Shown here: positions 15,264 to 23,167 of the stretch, in pieces
How positions within the stretch are numbered: the stretch's first letter is position 1
How the letters are laid out: each line of letters starts with the position of its first letter
Assembly (NCBI RefSeq): GCF_003076135.1
Contig: NZ_QDGZ01000010.1
Coordinates: forward strand, 62,001-126,000
DNA length: 64,000 bases
DNA from: Nocardioides gansuensis
GTDB lineage: Bacteria > Actinomycetota > Actinomycetes > Propionibacteriales > Nocardioidaceae
Direction: 5' to 3'
Made by a program: the position numbers and the translations under genes
Notes under the pieces: model-generated
What the model was told of the DNA's origin: nothing
Seen by the model: the letters and a program-made list of their open reading frames with translations, nothing else
The model's database searches: none

Positions 15264-15913
15264 CGGTCCGGGTGCTGATCGTCGACGACGATGCCCTCGT
15301 CCGGGCGTCCCTCGTCCTGATGCTGGGCGGCCAGCCCGACCTCGAGGTGGTCGGCGAGGCCGCGGACGGCGCCGAGGCGATCGCGAGGGTCGAGTCGCTG
15401 CGGCCCGACGTGGTGCTGATGGACATCCGGATGCCGCGGCTCAACGGCCTCGAGGCGACCCGCGCCCTGCACTCGCGTCCCGACCCCCCGGCCGTGATCG
15501 TGTTGACCACCTTCGACGCCGACGACTACGTGCTCGGTGCGGTGGCCGCGGGGGCCGACGGGTTCCTGCTCAAGGACACGCCGCCGCCCCACATCGTGAG
15601 TGCCGTACGCCGGGTGGCCGACGGCGAGCCGATGCTGTCCCCGTCGGCCACCCGGACCCTCGTCGAGCGCCTGCGCCACGACTCGACAGCCGACCGGACC
15701 GCCGTGGCCGAGGAGCGGATGGCCCAGCTGACGCTCCGCGAGCAGGAGGTCGCGGTCTGCATCGGTCGCGGACTCAGCAACGCCGAGATCGCGGCGGAGC
15801 TGCACCTGTCGGTGCCGACGGTCAAGGCCCACGTGTCGCGACTGTTCGACAAGCTGGGCTCGAGCAACCGGGTCCAGGTGGCGATGGTCGTGCACGACGC
15901 GGGGCTGGTGTAG
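15260..15913 (+). CDS. NarL/LuxR-type response regulator
   Basis: The 217-residue regulator has a receiver domain (VLIVDDD at residues 5-11, phospho-acceptor Asp55 in VVLMDIRMP, Thr in VLTTFD, Lys in FLLKD). A LuxR helix-turn-helix follows from about residue 150 (LTLREQEVAVCIGRGLSNAEIAAELHLS). The ATG at 15260 overlaps the kinase stop; an in-frame GTG nine bases upstream is less likely. It is the cognate partner of the kinase and probably controls the divergent exporter. Confidence 0.93.
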   Translation: MTVRVLIVDDDALVRASLVLMLGGQPDLEVVGEAADGAEAIARVESLRPDVVLMDIRMPRLNGLEATRALHSRPDPPAVIVLTTFDADDYVLGAVAAGADGFLLKDTPPPHIVSAVRRVADGEPMLSPSATRTLVERLRHDSTADRTAVAEERMAQLTLREQEVAVCIGRGLSNAEIAAELHLSVPTVKAHVSRLFDKLGSSNRVQVAMVVHDAGLV

Positions 15914-16030
15914 GGGCCCGGCTCCGCGCGCCAGCCCCTCGGTGTCCGGGGCTGCGCAGGCCATGAGAGAGCCACACGCGATGCGTGGGCAGCCGAAGGG
16001 CGAGCGACAACCCCGGCCACCGAGCCGACA

Positions 16031-16070
16031 CCAAGATGTGGAAACGCTGGGGCAGATTCGTTGATCTTGG
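16031..16070. other. inverted repeat between response regulator and aldehyde dehydrogenase
   Basis: CCAAGAT (16031-16037) and ATCTTGG (16064-16070) flank 26 bases in the 247-bp gap between two convergent genes. It could be a weak bidirectional terminator or the trace of an element end; no coding sequence is recognisable in this gap. From here to about 21.2 kb the DNA is visibly less GC-rich than its surroundings. Confidence 0.3.
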
Positions 16071-16160
16071 CTTGGCCGGTGGCCGTGGTTGGTCGCCTCT
16101 GATCTGCTGGCCTAGTGGGCCGACGTAGAGGCGATGCAGACGTCGCCGGTACCGCACGAC

Positions 16161-17501
16161 CTATGCGACAACCCGGACGAGCTTCTTGTTCACGAACTCA
16201 TCCATGCCGAGCCGGCCCAACTCGCGGCCTATCCCGGAGCGTTTGATACCCCCGAACGGAAGCTCGACGCCGCCTGCACGAACACCATTCACGAAGACCA
16301 TTCCAGCCTCGATCCGATCGGTGACGCGCGTGGCTTGCTCGGGGTCGACCGTGAATACATAGGCACCGAGGCCGTACGGCGAGTCGTTGGCAAGGTGCAC
16401 GGCTTCGTCTTCGGACCGGACTCGAAACACCATGGCAACGGGTCCGAAGAGCTCTTCGAGATAGACGTCGTGGTCGGGTGTCACCCCGGTGAGCACGGCG
16501 GGTGGAAAGTGGGCCCCGCGCCGGTGACCCGCCGAGACCAGCTCGGCACCTTGAGATACGGCGCGCCGGACTTGATGCTCGAGCCTGGCTGCAGCCTGCT
16601 CCGACGACAAGGGTGGGAGATCGGCGGCGAGCAGGCGTCGTGTGAACTTCTCCAGGAACGCGTCGTAGAGGTCGTCGGCCACGATGAACCGCTTGGCCGC
16701 GTTGCACGACTGGCCGGTGTTGTCGAGTCGCGCGGCCACCGCGGATGCGACCGTGGCGTCGAGGTCTTGGGTGCTCAGCAAAATGAATGGGTTGGACCCG
16801 CCAAGCTCCAGCACCACCTTCTTCAAGTGGCGTCCGGCGATCTCCGCAACCGCTGCACCGGCACTGTCCGAGCCGGTCAGGGAGACGCCATGCACCCTTG
16901 GATCCGCGATCACACCCGCGACCTGCTCGTTGGTTGCATACACGTTGACGTAGGCCCCATCGGGAAACCCTGCCTCGAGGAACAGCCGATGAAGGGCGGC
17001 TGCCGACTCTGGACACTGCGGTGCATGCTTGACCATGACCGTGTTCCCCACCGCCAGGTTGGGAGCTGCAAACCGACCGACCTGGTAGTACGGGTAGTTC
17101 CACGGCATGATGCCCAAGATCGCGCCAAGGGAGCTGCGCCGAATCAGCGCCGACCCGGTACCACTGATGACTTCGACATGTTCGTCTCGAAGGAACGAGG
17201 CGGCGTTCTCGGCATAGTAGGAGTAGATCGACGCGGTGAAGTCGACCTCGGAGAGCGCGTCAGCGTAGGCCTTGCCTGTCTCCTGGACGATGATGCTCGC
17301 GAGGTCGTCGCGCTGCTTCATGTGCAGGTCTCCCACACGCCGTAACAGTGCAGCACGTTCGGCGATGGACGACTTGCTGGCCCATCCCTGGTAGGCGAGG
17401 TCCGCGTCGGTGACGGCCTGCGTCACTTCGTCATCCGTCGCAGTCGGGTACTCGCGCACGAGCGACCCGTCGGCTGGGTCGATGACCGCGTATCTCGTCA
17501 T
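16161..17501 (-). CDS. NAD(P)-dependent aldehyde dehydrogenase, succinate-semialdehyde dehydrogenase-like
   Basis: The 446-residue enzyme carries the ALDH landmarks: MPWNYPYYQVGRFAAPNLAVGN, KHAPQCPESA, the general base in VVLELGGSNPF, the nucleophile Cys266 in NTGQSCNAAKRF, and ELFGPVAMVFR. The N-terminal pattern MTRYAVIDPADGSLV and the overall length resemble the GabD2-type succinate-semialdehyde dehydrogenases of actinobacteria. I chose the ATG at 17501 because that pattern starts the family; a start 28 codons upstream exists but adds unmatched residues. Third codon positions use more A and T than in neighbouring genes, which fits later acquisition. The physiological aldehyde is not certain. 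Confidence 0.88.
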   Translation of the reverse strand: MTRYAVIDPADGSLVREYPTATDDEVTQAVTDADLAYQGWASKSSIAERAALLRRVGDLHMKQRDDLASIIVQETGKAYADALSEVDFTASIYSYYAENAASFLRDEHVEVISGTGSALIRRSSLGAILGIMPWNYPYYQVGRFAAPNLAVGNTVMVKHAPQCPESAAALHRLFLEAGFPDGAYVNVYATNEQVAGVIADPRVHGVSLTGSDSAGAAVAEIAGRHLKKVVLELGGSNPFILLSTQDLDATVASAVAARLDNTGQSCNAAKRFIVADDLYDAFLEKFTRRLLAADLPPLSSEQAAARLEHQVRRAVSQGAELVSAGHRRGAHFPPAVLTGVTPDHDVYLEELFGPVAMVFRVRSEDEAVHLANDSPYGLGAYVFTVDPEQATRVTDRIEAGMVFVNGVRAGGVELPFGGIKRSGIGRELGRLGMDEFVNKKLVRVVA

Positions 17502-17910
17502 GCGTGCTGTCCGTTCGTCGATGCTGAGGCACTCAGCCCACTGGTCCGGCGTCGCCTTCCCGTCCATGCACTCCGTTGCGGTCAAGGGCGACCAGTCGGC
17601 GGCTCAGCCATGTGCTCAGGTCGGCGACCTCACAGCGCTCGCTGCATCGGTGTCCGATGCAGACCTGCTTGCTTGCCTCAGAAGATCATCACGACCGACC
17701 GTCTAGTTGTCAACAGTCTACCGTTGAACAGGAAATCGCCGACCCTAGTCCTGCGGGACGCAGGGGCCTGCTTCACCGATCTCTCGCCCACGATTCACCT
17801 CGTGATCCGCCCTCTCAGCCGCCGGTCGGGCGCGGTCGCGCCGATGACAGGGCGTGGGGTGGCGGGCAGGCTGGGCCTGTCCGACCCGCGCTGCTGGCTG
17901 TGGAGTGTGC
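17502..17910. other. 409-bp region without a recognisable gene
   Basis: This gap separates the divergent aldehyde dehydrogenase and VOC genes. It holds the less GC-rich stretch around 17690-17740 (GTCTAGTTGTCAACAGTCTACCGTTGAACAGG), which could include promoters for one or both genes. I see no conserved coding pattern in any frame and no tRNA. Confidence 0.5.
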
Positions 17911-18525
17911 ATGCTGATCGATCACCTCATCTATGCCCATCCCGACCTCGACGCTGCTGTGGCCGAGATCCATCGCCGGTTTGGTGTCGAGGCCGGCGCG
18001 GGCGGCAGCCACCCGAGCCGAGGCACGCACAACAAGCTGCTTGCGTTGGGGCCGAGGACCTACCTGGAGCTCATCGCCCCAGACCCCGGCCAGCCAGCCC
18101 CGGCGACGCCGCGGCCTTACGGAGTTGAGGGCATCACCGAGGGCGGTCTGGTCGGATGGGTGATCGCGGTCGAAGACATCGAGGCCGCACGCACGTACGC
18201 GCGCTCGCACGGATTCGACCCCGGCCCAGTGATGGAAGGGCGCCGGGAGGACGCAACCGGCAGGCTTCTGCACTGGCGGGTGACCGCCAATGCCCAGGTC
18301 GCCGGCGTGATTCCGTTCCTGATCAATTGGGGAGACACCCGTCATCCGGCGGTCGATGCACCGGTCGGCCTCACCCTGCGCTCTCTGTGGGTGGAACACC
18401 CTCGGCCGACCGAGATCAGGACGGAGTTGGCTGCGATGGGCGCCGACGTGGAGGTTCGCCGAGCACCTCGACCTGCCCTGGTGGCCCGGATAGGCGGCCC
18501 CCATGGCGACGGGGAACTACGCTGA
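17911..18525 (+). CDS. VOC/glyoxalase-like domain protein
   Basis: The 204-residue protein begins MLIDHLIYAHPDLDAA, the opening strand and first metal-ligand position of the glyoxalase-like (Glyoxalase_3) subgroup of the vicinal-oxygen-chelate superfamily. It continues with GTHNKLLALGPRTYLELIAP, where the Glu is a usual metal ligand. The C-terminal half (TLRSLWVEHPRPTEI) resembles the second module. The ATG at 17911 starts exactly at the conserved strand. The reaction is unknown; such proteins are often lyases, isomerases or drug-binding proteins. Confidence 0.8.
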   Translation: MLIDHLIYAHPDLDAAVAEIHRRFGVEAGAGGSHPSRGTHNKLLALGPRTYLELIAPDPGQPAPATPRPYGVEGITEGGLVGWVIAVEDIEAARTYARSHGFDPGPVMEGRREDATGRLLHWRVTANAQVAGVIPFLINWGDTRHPAVDAPVGLTLRSLWVEHPRPTEIRTELAAMGADVEVRRAPRPALVARIGGPHGDGELR

Positions 18526-18699
18526 CGTGCACGACTGAGCGGGCGGTCCACAGTGCACTGCAATGTGCCCCAGACAGCGTGGGCTGCGGACATCCGCCGA
18601 TGCCGCGGAGCGCGCTCGTGCCGATGTGCTGTCGAACAAGCGGCGACGGTTCGACTCCCGACTGTCGGCCCGCGTTACGGTTCTGCACCGCTTGAGGTG

Positions 18700-19110
18700 G
18701 GAGCAGCGATCGTTCACAGCATCAACGCCTCGTTCACGCGCGAGGGTGATTACGTCCTCGACGGCGGCGGGCGTGACGCAATGGTGCCGAGCGTCGAACG
18801 CACCGTTCCTGCCGGTCGGATCACCTTCAACCTGCACGAGCGGCGAATCACCGTCGCAGGGCACAAGCCCTTCGTGCGACTCACCCAGGTGGAGAAGTTG
18901 ACCGTGGGTGGGCACAACCCGAAGAAGTCGCAATTCACCTTCATCGGCAGCGACCGGGCCGACACCTTCGGTGTCGGGCGCGGCTCCGTTCGAGCCCTAC
19001 GGTCGCGGCGGAAACGACAACCTGTCCGGCGGCAACGTCAATGACCTTCTCGACGGTGGCCGGGGACGCGACACCCTGAACGGCCTCCTCGGACTCCTGG
19101 GCGGCGCGTG
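18700..19110 (+). pseudogene. degenerate RTX-type calcium-binding repeat protein, frameshifted
   Basis: One frame reads a beta-rich module (ITFNLHERRITVAGHKPF, then LTVGGHNPKKSQFTFIGSDRADTFGV), and the reading then continues in the next frame as APFEPYGRGGNDNLSGGN followed by DLLDGGRGRDTLNGLLG. The switch lies near 18975-18985. GGNDNLSGG and GGRGRDTLNG are classic calcium-binding nonapeptide repeats, so a single ancestral gene is clear. No credible signal peptide or start precedes the module and the repeats end abruptly near 19100. The intact protein at 62333 has the same module plus repeats. Confidence 0.65.
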
Positions 19111-19189
19111 GATGCGCTGTTCCTGTCAACAAGCTTCAGAGACTGAAGTGTTGAGGATCCTGTGTAGACACCACTCCACGCTGCTGCAT

Positions 19190-19330
19190 CAGACCGAGGG
19201 AAATCCACCTCACCCCAATGCTCGGTGATCGAGCCCTCGCGGATGCGATACACCGACGTGGCGGTGACGTCCAGTTCACCCCGTGGCAGGGATCGGGTCC
19301 ATGTCCTCAGCGAATCGGCCTTGAGTCCCT
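19190..19330 (-). pseudogene. fragment of a SnoaL-like (ester cyclase/NTF2-fold) protein
   Basis: A short minus-strand stretch reads GELDVTATSVYRIREG followed by SITEHWGEVDFP. This closely resembles the C-terminal strands of SnoaL-like proteins (pattern V-x-D-I-Y-R-I-x-x-G-K-I-x-E-H-W-x-x-x-D). The surrounding reading frame contains nothing else of the family and no start. It is best seen as a gene remnant in the decayed part of the inserted segment. The remainder of 19111-19454 shows no other recognisable content. Confidence 0.5.
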
Positions 19331-19454
19331 CCCTGCAAGACAGCTCTGGGATCGGTGGCGGCTCGTGGTCGACGACAGTTTTCGTAGACAAGCTCGTCCA
19401 GCACTGGTCGCGGCAGCGGACGGCGATGAGTGCGGACCAGACCCGGGGAGTCGG

Positions 19455-20279
19455 TCAGGACTGCTCGCCAAGCCATCGGGTCAGGCAGGTTGCCAGGACC
19501 GCTGGCTGGTCCAGTTGGATGAGGTGACCAGCGCCCTCCACCACCTGTGTCTTGGCCCCGGGGATGATCGCGGCCAGCCGATGAGCACGGTCCACGGGAA
19601 TCCATTCGTCCTGCTGTCCCCAGACGACCAACACCGGTGATTGGATTTCGGCATACAGGGGCTCGACCTCGTCGGTGTACCGCTGGTCTGCCTGAGCGAT
19701 CTGGCGATAGAAGGCTGCCTGTCCCTCAGCGCCGCGCCACGGCGAGACCAGCGACTCCAAGTCACGCGCGGTCAGGCCGGCGTGGCTGGCGCCCGCGATG
19801 TAGGAACGCACCACCCCCTCGTGGATGGCCGGCGGAACTGCGCTGAACACCTCGGCGTTCTCCCCGACGAGCCGGAAGAAGTCCGAACCCCACGGCGCCA
19901 GCGCCACGACGTCGACCAGCGCCAGCGATGCGAAGGCGGCCTGGTGCAGCAGATGGGCCCTCAGTGCGACCGCACCGCCGTAATCGTGCGCGACGACATG
20001 TGGCGACTGCAGCTCCCAATGGGCAAGCAGATCGGCGAAGAGTTCGCCCTGGACGTCGAGGGAAACCGGATGCTCGGCGTGCTTTGACGACTTCCCGTAT
20101 CCCGGCATGTCCCACAGGTACACCGTGTAATCGGCGGCCAGTCCCTCCGCGTATGGCCGCCAGAGCTCGGACGACCACGGGGTGCCGTGACAGAACACGA
20201 CCGCAGGACCAGAACCTAACTGCTCCCAGCGCACCGCGCGGCCCCGCCAGGAGAACGTCTCCCTCAGCACGGGCGCCAT
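19455..20279 (-). CDS. alpha/beta hydrolase with Asp nucleophile (epoxide hydrolase/dehalogenase-like)
   Basis: The 274-residue enzyme has the oxyanion-hole motif FCHGTPWSSELW (near residue 30), GYGKSS, and a nucleophile elbow VVAHDYGG in which the nucleophile is Asp99 rather than Ser. The acid residue lies in VWGQQDEWIP and the catalytic His in EGAGHLIQLDQP. An Asp nucleophile points to epoxide hydrolases or haloalkane/haloacetate dehalogenases, not esterases. The ATG at 20279 fits the start of the fold. It lies in the inserted, less GC-rich segment; the substrate is unknown. Confidence 0.85.
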   Translation of the reverse strand: MAPVLRETFSWRGRAVRWEQLGSGPAVVFCHGTPWSSELWRPYAEGLAADYTVYLWDMPGYGKSSKHAEHPVSLDVQGELFADLLAHWELQSPHVVAHDYGGAVALRAHLLHQAAFASLALVDVVALAPWGSDFFRLVGENAEVFSAVPPAIHEGVVRSYIAGASHAGLTARDLESLVSPWRGAEGQAAFYRQIAQADQRYTDEVEPLYAEIQSPVLVVWGQQDEWIPVDRAHRLAAIIPGAKTQVVEGAGHLIQLDQPAVLATCLTRWLGEQS

Positions 20280-20376
20280 GCTGTCACAGGCGAGTGATTC
20301 GCCCGGCCGCTTTCGGCGCGAGCCGCCGGCCATGCCGCCGAACGGGCGGTCTGTCGGGTTCAGGCAGGATGGGACT

Positions 20377-20997
20377 GTGACGGATCGTGTAGTCGACTAT
20401 CGGCTGGCCAACGCGGAAGAGCGGCACGCCGCCTCTCCGAGGACGTTCTTCATCCCGCCGCGGTCCGAGCGCGAGAGCCTGTCGCCCGGGGACCCGGCGA
20501 AGTTGCTGTTCGAGCTCGTCGATCCCGGAGCAGGAGAGCCGGGCGCCGAGCGCATGTGGGTTGAAGTGCTCCGCGTGGACGGGACGCGCTACGTCGGTGC
20601 CCTGATGAACGCTCCACGTGCGATCACCACCCTGGAGCGGGGTGCAGTCGTTGAGTTCGGTCCCGAGCACGTCATCAGCACGGAAGCGACCTGGCCCCTC
20701 CTGGAGAAGAACATGTTCGTCAGTCGCCGTAGCCACGAGCAAGATGTCCGGCCGGGCTACGTCTATCGCGAGGATCCCGACAACGACCGCGATTCTGGAT
20801 GGCGGGCTCTCGTGGGAGACGAATCCCACGAGGAGGTCGACGACCCGGGAAACGTCCTGCTCCAAGCCGTGGGTTTCCTGCTCGACCGCTGGCCCGAGCT
20901 GCGGCCCGTCCTCGAGACTGATCCGATCAACGGGTCGTGGGCCTGGGATGGAGCGGCCGAACGTTATGTGACAGTTGGTGACCAGGAGGGCGACTAG
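20377..20997 (+). CDS. DUF2314-like plus DUF2185 (Imm33-like) protein
   Basis: Two parts are visible in about 206 residues. The first 110 (YRLANAEERHAASPRTFFIPP, later MWVEVLRVDGTRYVGALMNAP and VVEFGPEHVIS) resembles DUF2314/YegJ-type domains. The last 85 (MFVSRRSHEQDVRPGYVYRE, GWRALVGDESHEEVDDPGN, GSWAWDG) match DUF2185, which is related to the Imm33 immunity family of polymorphic toxin systems. I chose the GTG at 20377 because an AGGATGG site precedes it; an ATG at 20332 is possible. No toxin gene is adjacent. The domain calls are from motif memory. Confidence 0.65.
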   Translation: MTDRVVDYRLANAEERHAASPRTFFIPPRSERESLSPGDPAKLLFELVDPGAGEPGAERMWVEVLRVDGTRYVGALMNAPRAITTLERGAVVEFGPEHVISTEATWPLLEKNMFVSRRSHEQDVRPGYVYREDPDNDRDSGWRALVGDESHEEVDDPGNVLLQAVGFLLDRWPELRPVLETDPINGSWAWDGAAERYVTVGDQEGD

Positions 20998-21042
20998 CGA
21001 GTCCGTCCTGTCGTGCGCCCGCACAGTCGCCGCGGGACGCCT

Positions 21043-21228
21043 TCAGGAATCGGATCCTGCACCTGAACGGGGACGCGGAACCGTGGGCGTCACTCCCAGG
21101 ATGCGATCGATCTCCGCCCGCGACAGGGGTGTCCGCGACACGCTGGCGGCCACGATCAGCTCGGCGGTCAGCTCGACTTCCTCGAGCAAGGCGTGGTCGA
21201 CCAGATCGACATCGTATTGGTCATCCAT
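21043..21228 (-). CDS. small conserved actinobacterial protein of unknown function
   Basis: The 61-residue product (ALLEEVELTAELIVAASVSRTPLSRAEIDRILGV as two short blocks in sequence) has the acidic amphipathic helix and final DRILGV turn seen in many small actinobacterial hypothetical proteins. An AGGTGAG site precedes the ATG at 21228 by about five bases, better than the GTG three codons upstream. Function unknown. It is probably the last gene before the conserved murI-linked block resumes. Confidence 0.55.
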   Translation of the reverse strand: MDDQYDVDLVDHALLEEVELTAELIVAASVSRTPLSRAEIDRILGVTPTVPRPRSGAGSDS

Positions 21229-21447
21229 GCGGCTCACCTGCGCCTACGTGACTTCGGGCACGCCAACTGCGGCCCGAGTTCTTCCACCAGTGTGAACGTC
21301 TCGGCACCCCTTGCCGAGCGATGTCTGAAAAACCACCCGAACGGGCTACCGATCGCGCCCAGGAGAGCCAGGCCGGGTGCCGCCCTGATCCTCAAGCCCG
21401 CAGAATCCTGTCGATCGACTTGCCCGTGGCCAGCTGGTCGAACTGCC

Positions 21448-22230
21448 TCAGACGTCGTACGTCGTGCCGGCACGCGCCAGGTCGAGCGGGCCTTCCCACG
21501 TCGTCCGCGCCTCGGCGAGGGCGTCGGCGGGGTCGTGCCACGGCGGGACGTGGGTGAGGAGCAGCCTGCCGACACCCGCGGCGGTGGCGGTGCGGCCGCA
21601 GTCGGAGCCCGTGAGGTGGATGCCGGGCGGGTTGTCGTCCCGGTCGCGGAAGGCGGCCTCGGCCAGCAGCAGGTCGGCGCCGCGCGCGGCGTCGTCCAGG
21701 GCCTCGCAGGGCGCGGTGTCCCCGCTGTAGGCGAGCGTCCTGCCACCCGCCTCGACGCGGAGCGCGTAGGCAGGCACCGGGTGGAGCACCGGCACCGGGG
21801 TCACGGTGAAGGGCCCGACCTGGACGGCCCCGTCGTACTCGAGGAAGTCGAACTCCTCGTTCATGCCCGGGTTCTCGTCGAGGTCGTAGGCCTTCGCCAT
21901 CCGACGGGCCGTGTCGACGGGGCCGTGGACGGGAATCTTCGGCTGGGCGCCCTTGGGGTGGTACTTGCGCAGGACGTAGTAGCCGCACAGGTCCAGGCAG
22001 TGGTCGGCGTGCAGGTGGCTGAGGAAGACCGCGTCGATCGTGAGCGGATCCGCGTGGCGGTGCAGCGCGCCGAGCGCGCCGCTGCCCAGGTCGAGGAGGA
22101 TCCGCCAGGGGCGGTCCTCCCCCGAGCCCGAACCGGAACCCGAGCCGGACCCGGCCTCGAGGAGGTAGCAGCTGGCCGGGGAGTCGGGTCCCGGGTAGGA
22201 CCCGGAGCAGCCGACGACGGTGAGCCTCAT
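21448..22230 (-). CDS. MBL-fold hydrolase, Rv1339-type cyclic-nucleotide phosphodiesterase
   Basis: The 260-residue metallo-beta-lactamase-fold protein has the metal motif [11 protein letters not shown] (His72, His74, Asp76, His77), YSGDTAPCE (Asp ligand) and LLLTHVPPW (final His). Its place directly after murI matches M. tuberculosis Rv1339, which has been reported as a cAMP phosphodiesterase. Its ATG overlaps the murI stop. An odd feature is a Gly-Ser dipeptide run at residues 27-37 between the first strands, encoded by a repetitive CCCGAGCCGGA-type tract; it probably forms a surface loop. In this window rph does not follow, because 10 kb is inserted. Confidence 0.88.
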   Translation of the reverse strand: MRLTVVGCSGSYPGPDSPASCYLLEAGSGSGSGSGSGEDRPWRILLDLGSGALGALHRHADPLTIDAVFLSHLHADHCLDLCGYYVLRKYHPKGAQPKIPVHGPVDTARRMAKAYDLDENPGMNEEFDFLEYDGAVQVGPFTVTPVPVLHPVPAYALRVEAGGRTLAYSGDTAPCEALDDAARGADLLLAEAAFRDRDDNPPGIHLTGSDCGRTATAAGVGRLLLTHVPPWHDPADALAEARTTWEGPLDLARAGTTYDV

Positions 22231-23081
22231 GCCAGACCTCCTGCGAGCTGGGTGGCGCCGATCCCGGAAGCACTGATCCCGGATGCACTGAGCAGCTCGG
22301 AGCCGAGGAACCGGCGTCCGATGGTGGCGAACTCCTCGGGACGACCCGTGGTGGCGAACGCATAGGTGGGTTCGCCGTCCTCGCGCATCAGTCCGGTGCG
22401 CGTGAGCATCTTGTAGACGTCCTTCGCGCACTCGTCGGCCGAGCTGACCAGGGTCACGCCGTCGCCCATCACCAGCGAGATCACGCCGGTGAGGAGCGGG
22501 TAGTGGGTGCAGCCGAGGATCAGGGCGTCGACGCCGGCCTCGACCAGCGGGTCGAGGTAGTCGTGGGCCACCTCCAGCAGCTCGTCGCCGCCGGTGACGC
22601 CGCGCTCGACGAAGTCCACGAAGCGGGGGCAGGCGCGGATCGCGAGCTCGACCTGCGGCGCCGCGGCGAAGGCGTCCTCGTAGGCCATCGACTCGGCCGT
22701 GGCCCGGGTGCAGATGACTCCGACCCGGCCGGACCGCGTCGCGGCCACCGCGCGGCGGGCAGCCGGCAGGATGACCTCGACGACGGGCACGTCGTACCGC
22801 TCCCGGGCGTCGCGCAGCATCGCGGCGCTGGCCGAGTTGCAGGCGATCACCAGCGCCTTCACCCCCTGCTCGTAGAGGTGGTCGAGGCACTCGAGCGCAT
22901 ACTCACGCACCTCGCCGATCGGCTTGGCGCCGTAGGGCTGCCGGGCGGTGTCGCCCACGTAGACGATCGACTCGTGCGGCAGCTGGTCGATGACCGACCT
23001 CGCGACGGTCAGGCCACCGAACCCGGAGTCGAAGATGCCGATGGGGGCATCGGCCCGTTGATCGGCAGAGTGGGACGGCAC
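22227..23081 (-). CDS. murI: glutamate racemase
   Basis: MurI makes D-glutamate for peptidoglycan. The 284-residue protein shows [27 protein letters not shown], the first catalytic Cys81 in IACNSASA and the second Cys191 in LGCTHYPLL. Length is normal, with a slightly longer C-terminus containing a repeated [11 protein letters not shown] motif. It is translationally coupled to the MBL-fold gene and precedes it as in mycobacteria. Confidence 0.96.
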   Translation of the reverse strand: MPSHSADQRADAPIGIFDSGFGGLTVARSVIDQLPHESIVYVGDTARQPYGAKPIGEVREYALECLDHLYEQGVKALVIACNSASAAMLRDARERYDVPVVEVILPAARRAVAATRSGRVGVICTRATAESMAYEDAFAAAPQVELAIRACPRFVDFVERGVTGGDELLEVAHDYLDPLVEAGVDALILGCTHYPLLTGVISLVMGDGVTLVSSADECAKDVYKMLTRTGLMREDGEPTYAFATTGRPEEFATIGRRFLGSELLSASGISASGIGATQLAGGLA

Positions 23082-23167
23082 GGGACCAAAGGCTAGGTGC
23101 TCGGACGCCGTCCGACACAGCTCTCAGGCACGTTGGTCCAGTCACATCGTGACCTAGGGTGGCGCCC

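Noticed and set aside
15822-16157. A minus-strand frame beginning MRYRRRLHRLYVGPLGQQ in the gap before the aldehyde dehydrogenase
   Set aside because: It looks briefly protein-like but runs antisense into the response regulator and has no recognisable domain; not called as a gene.
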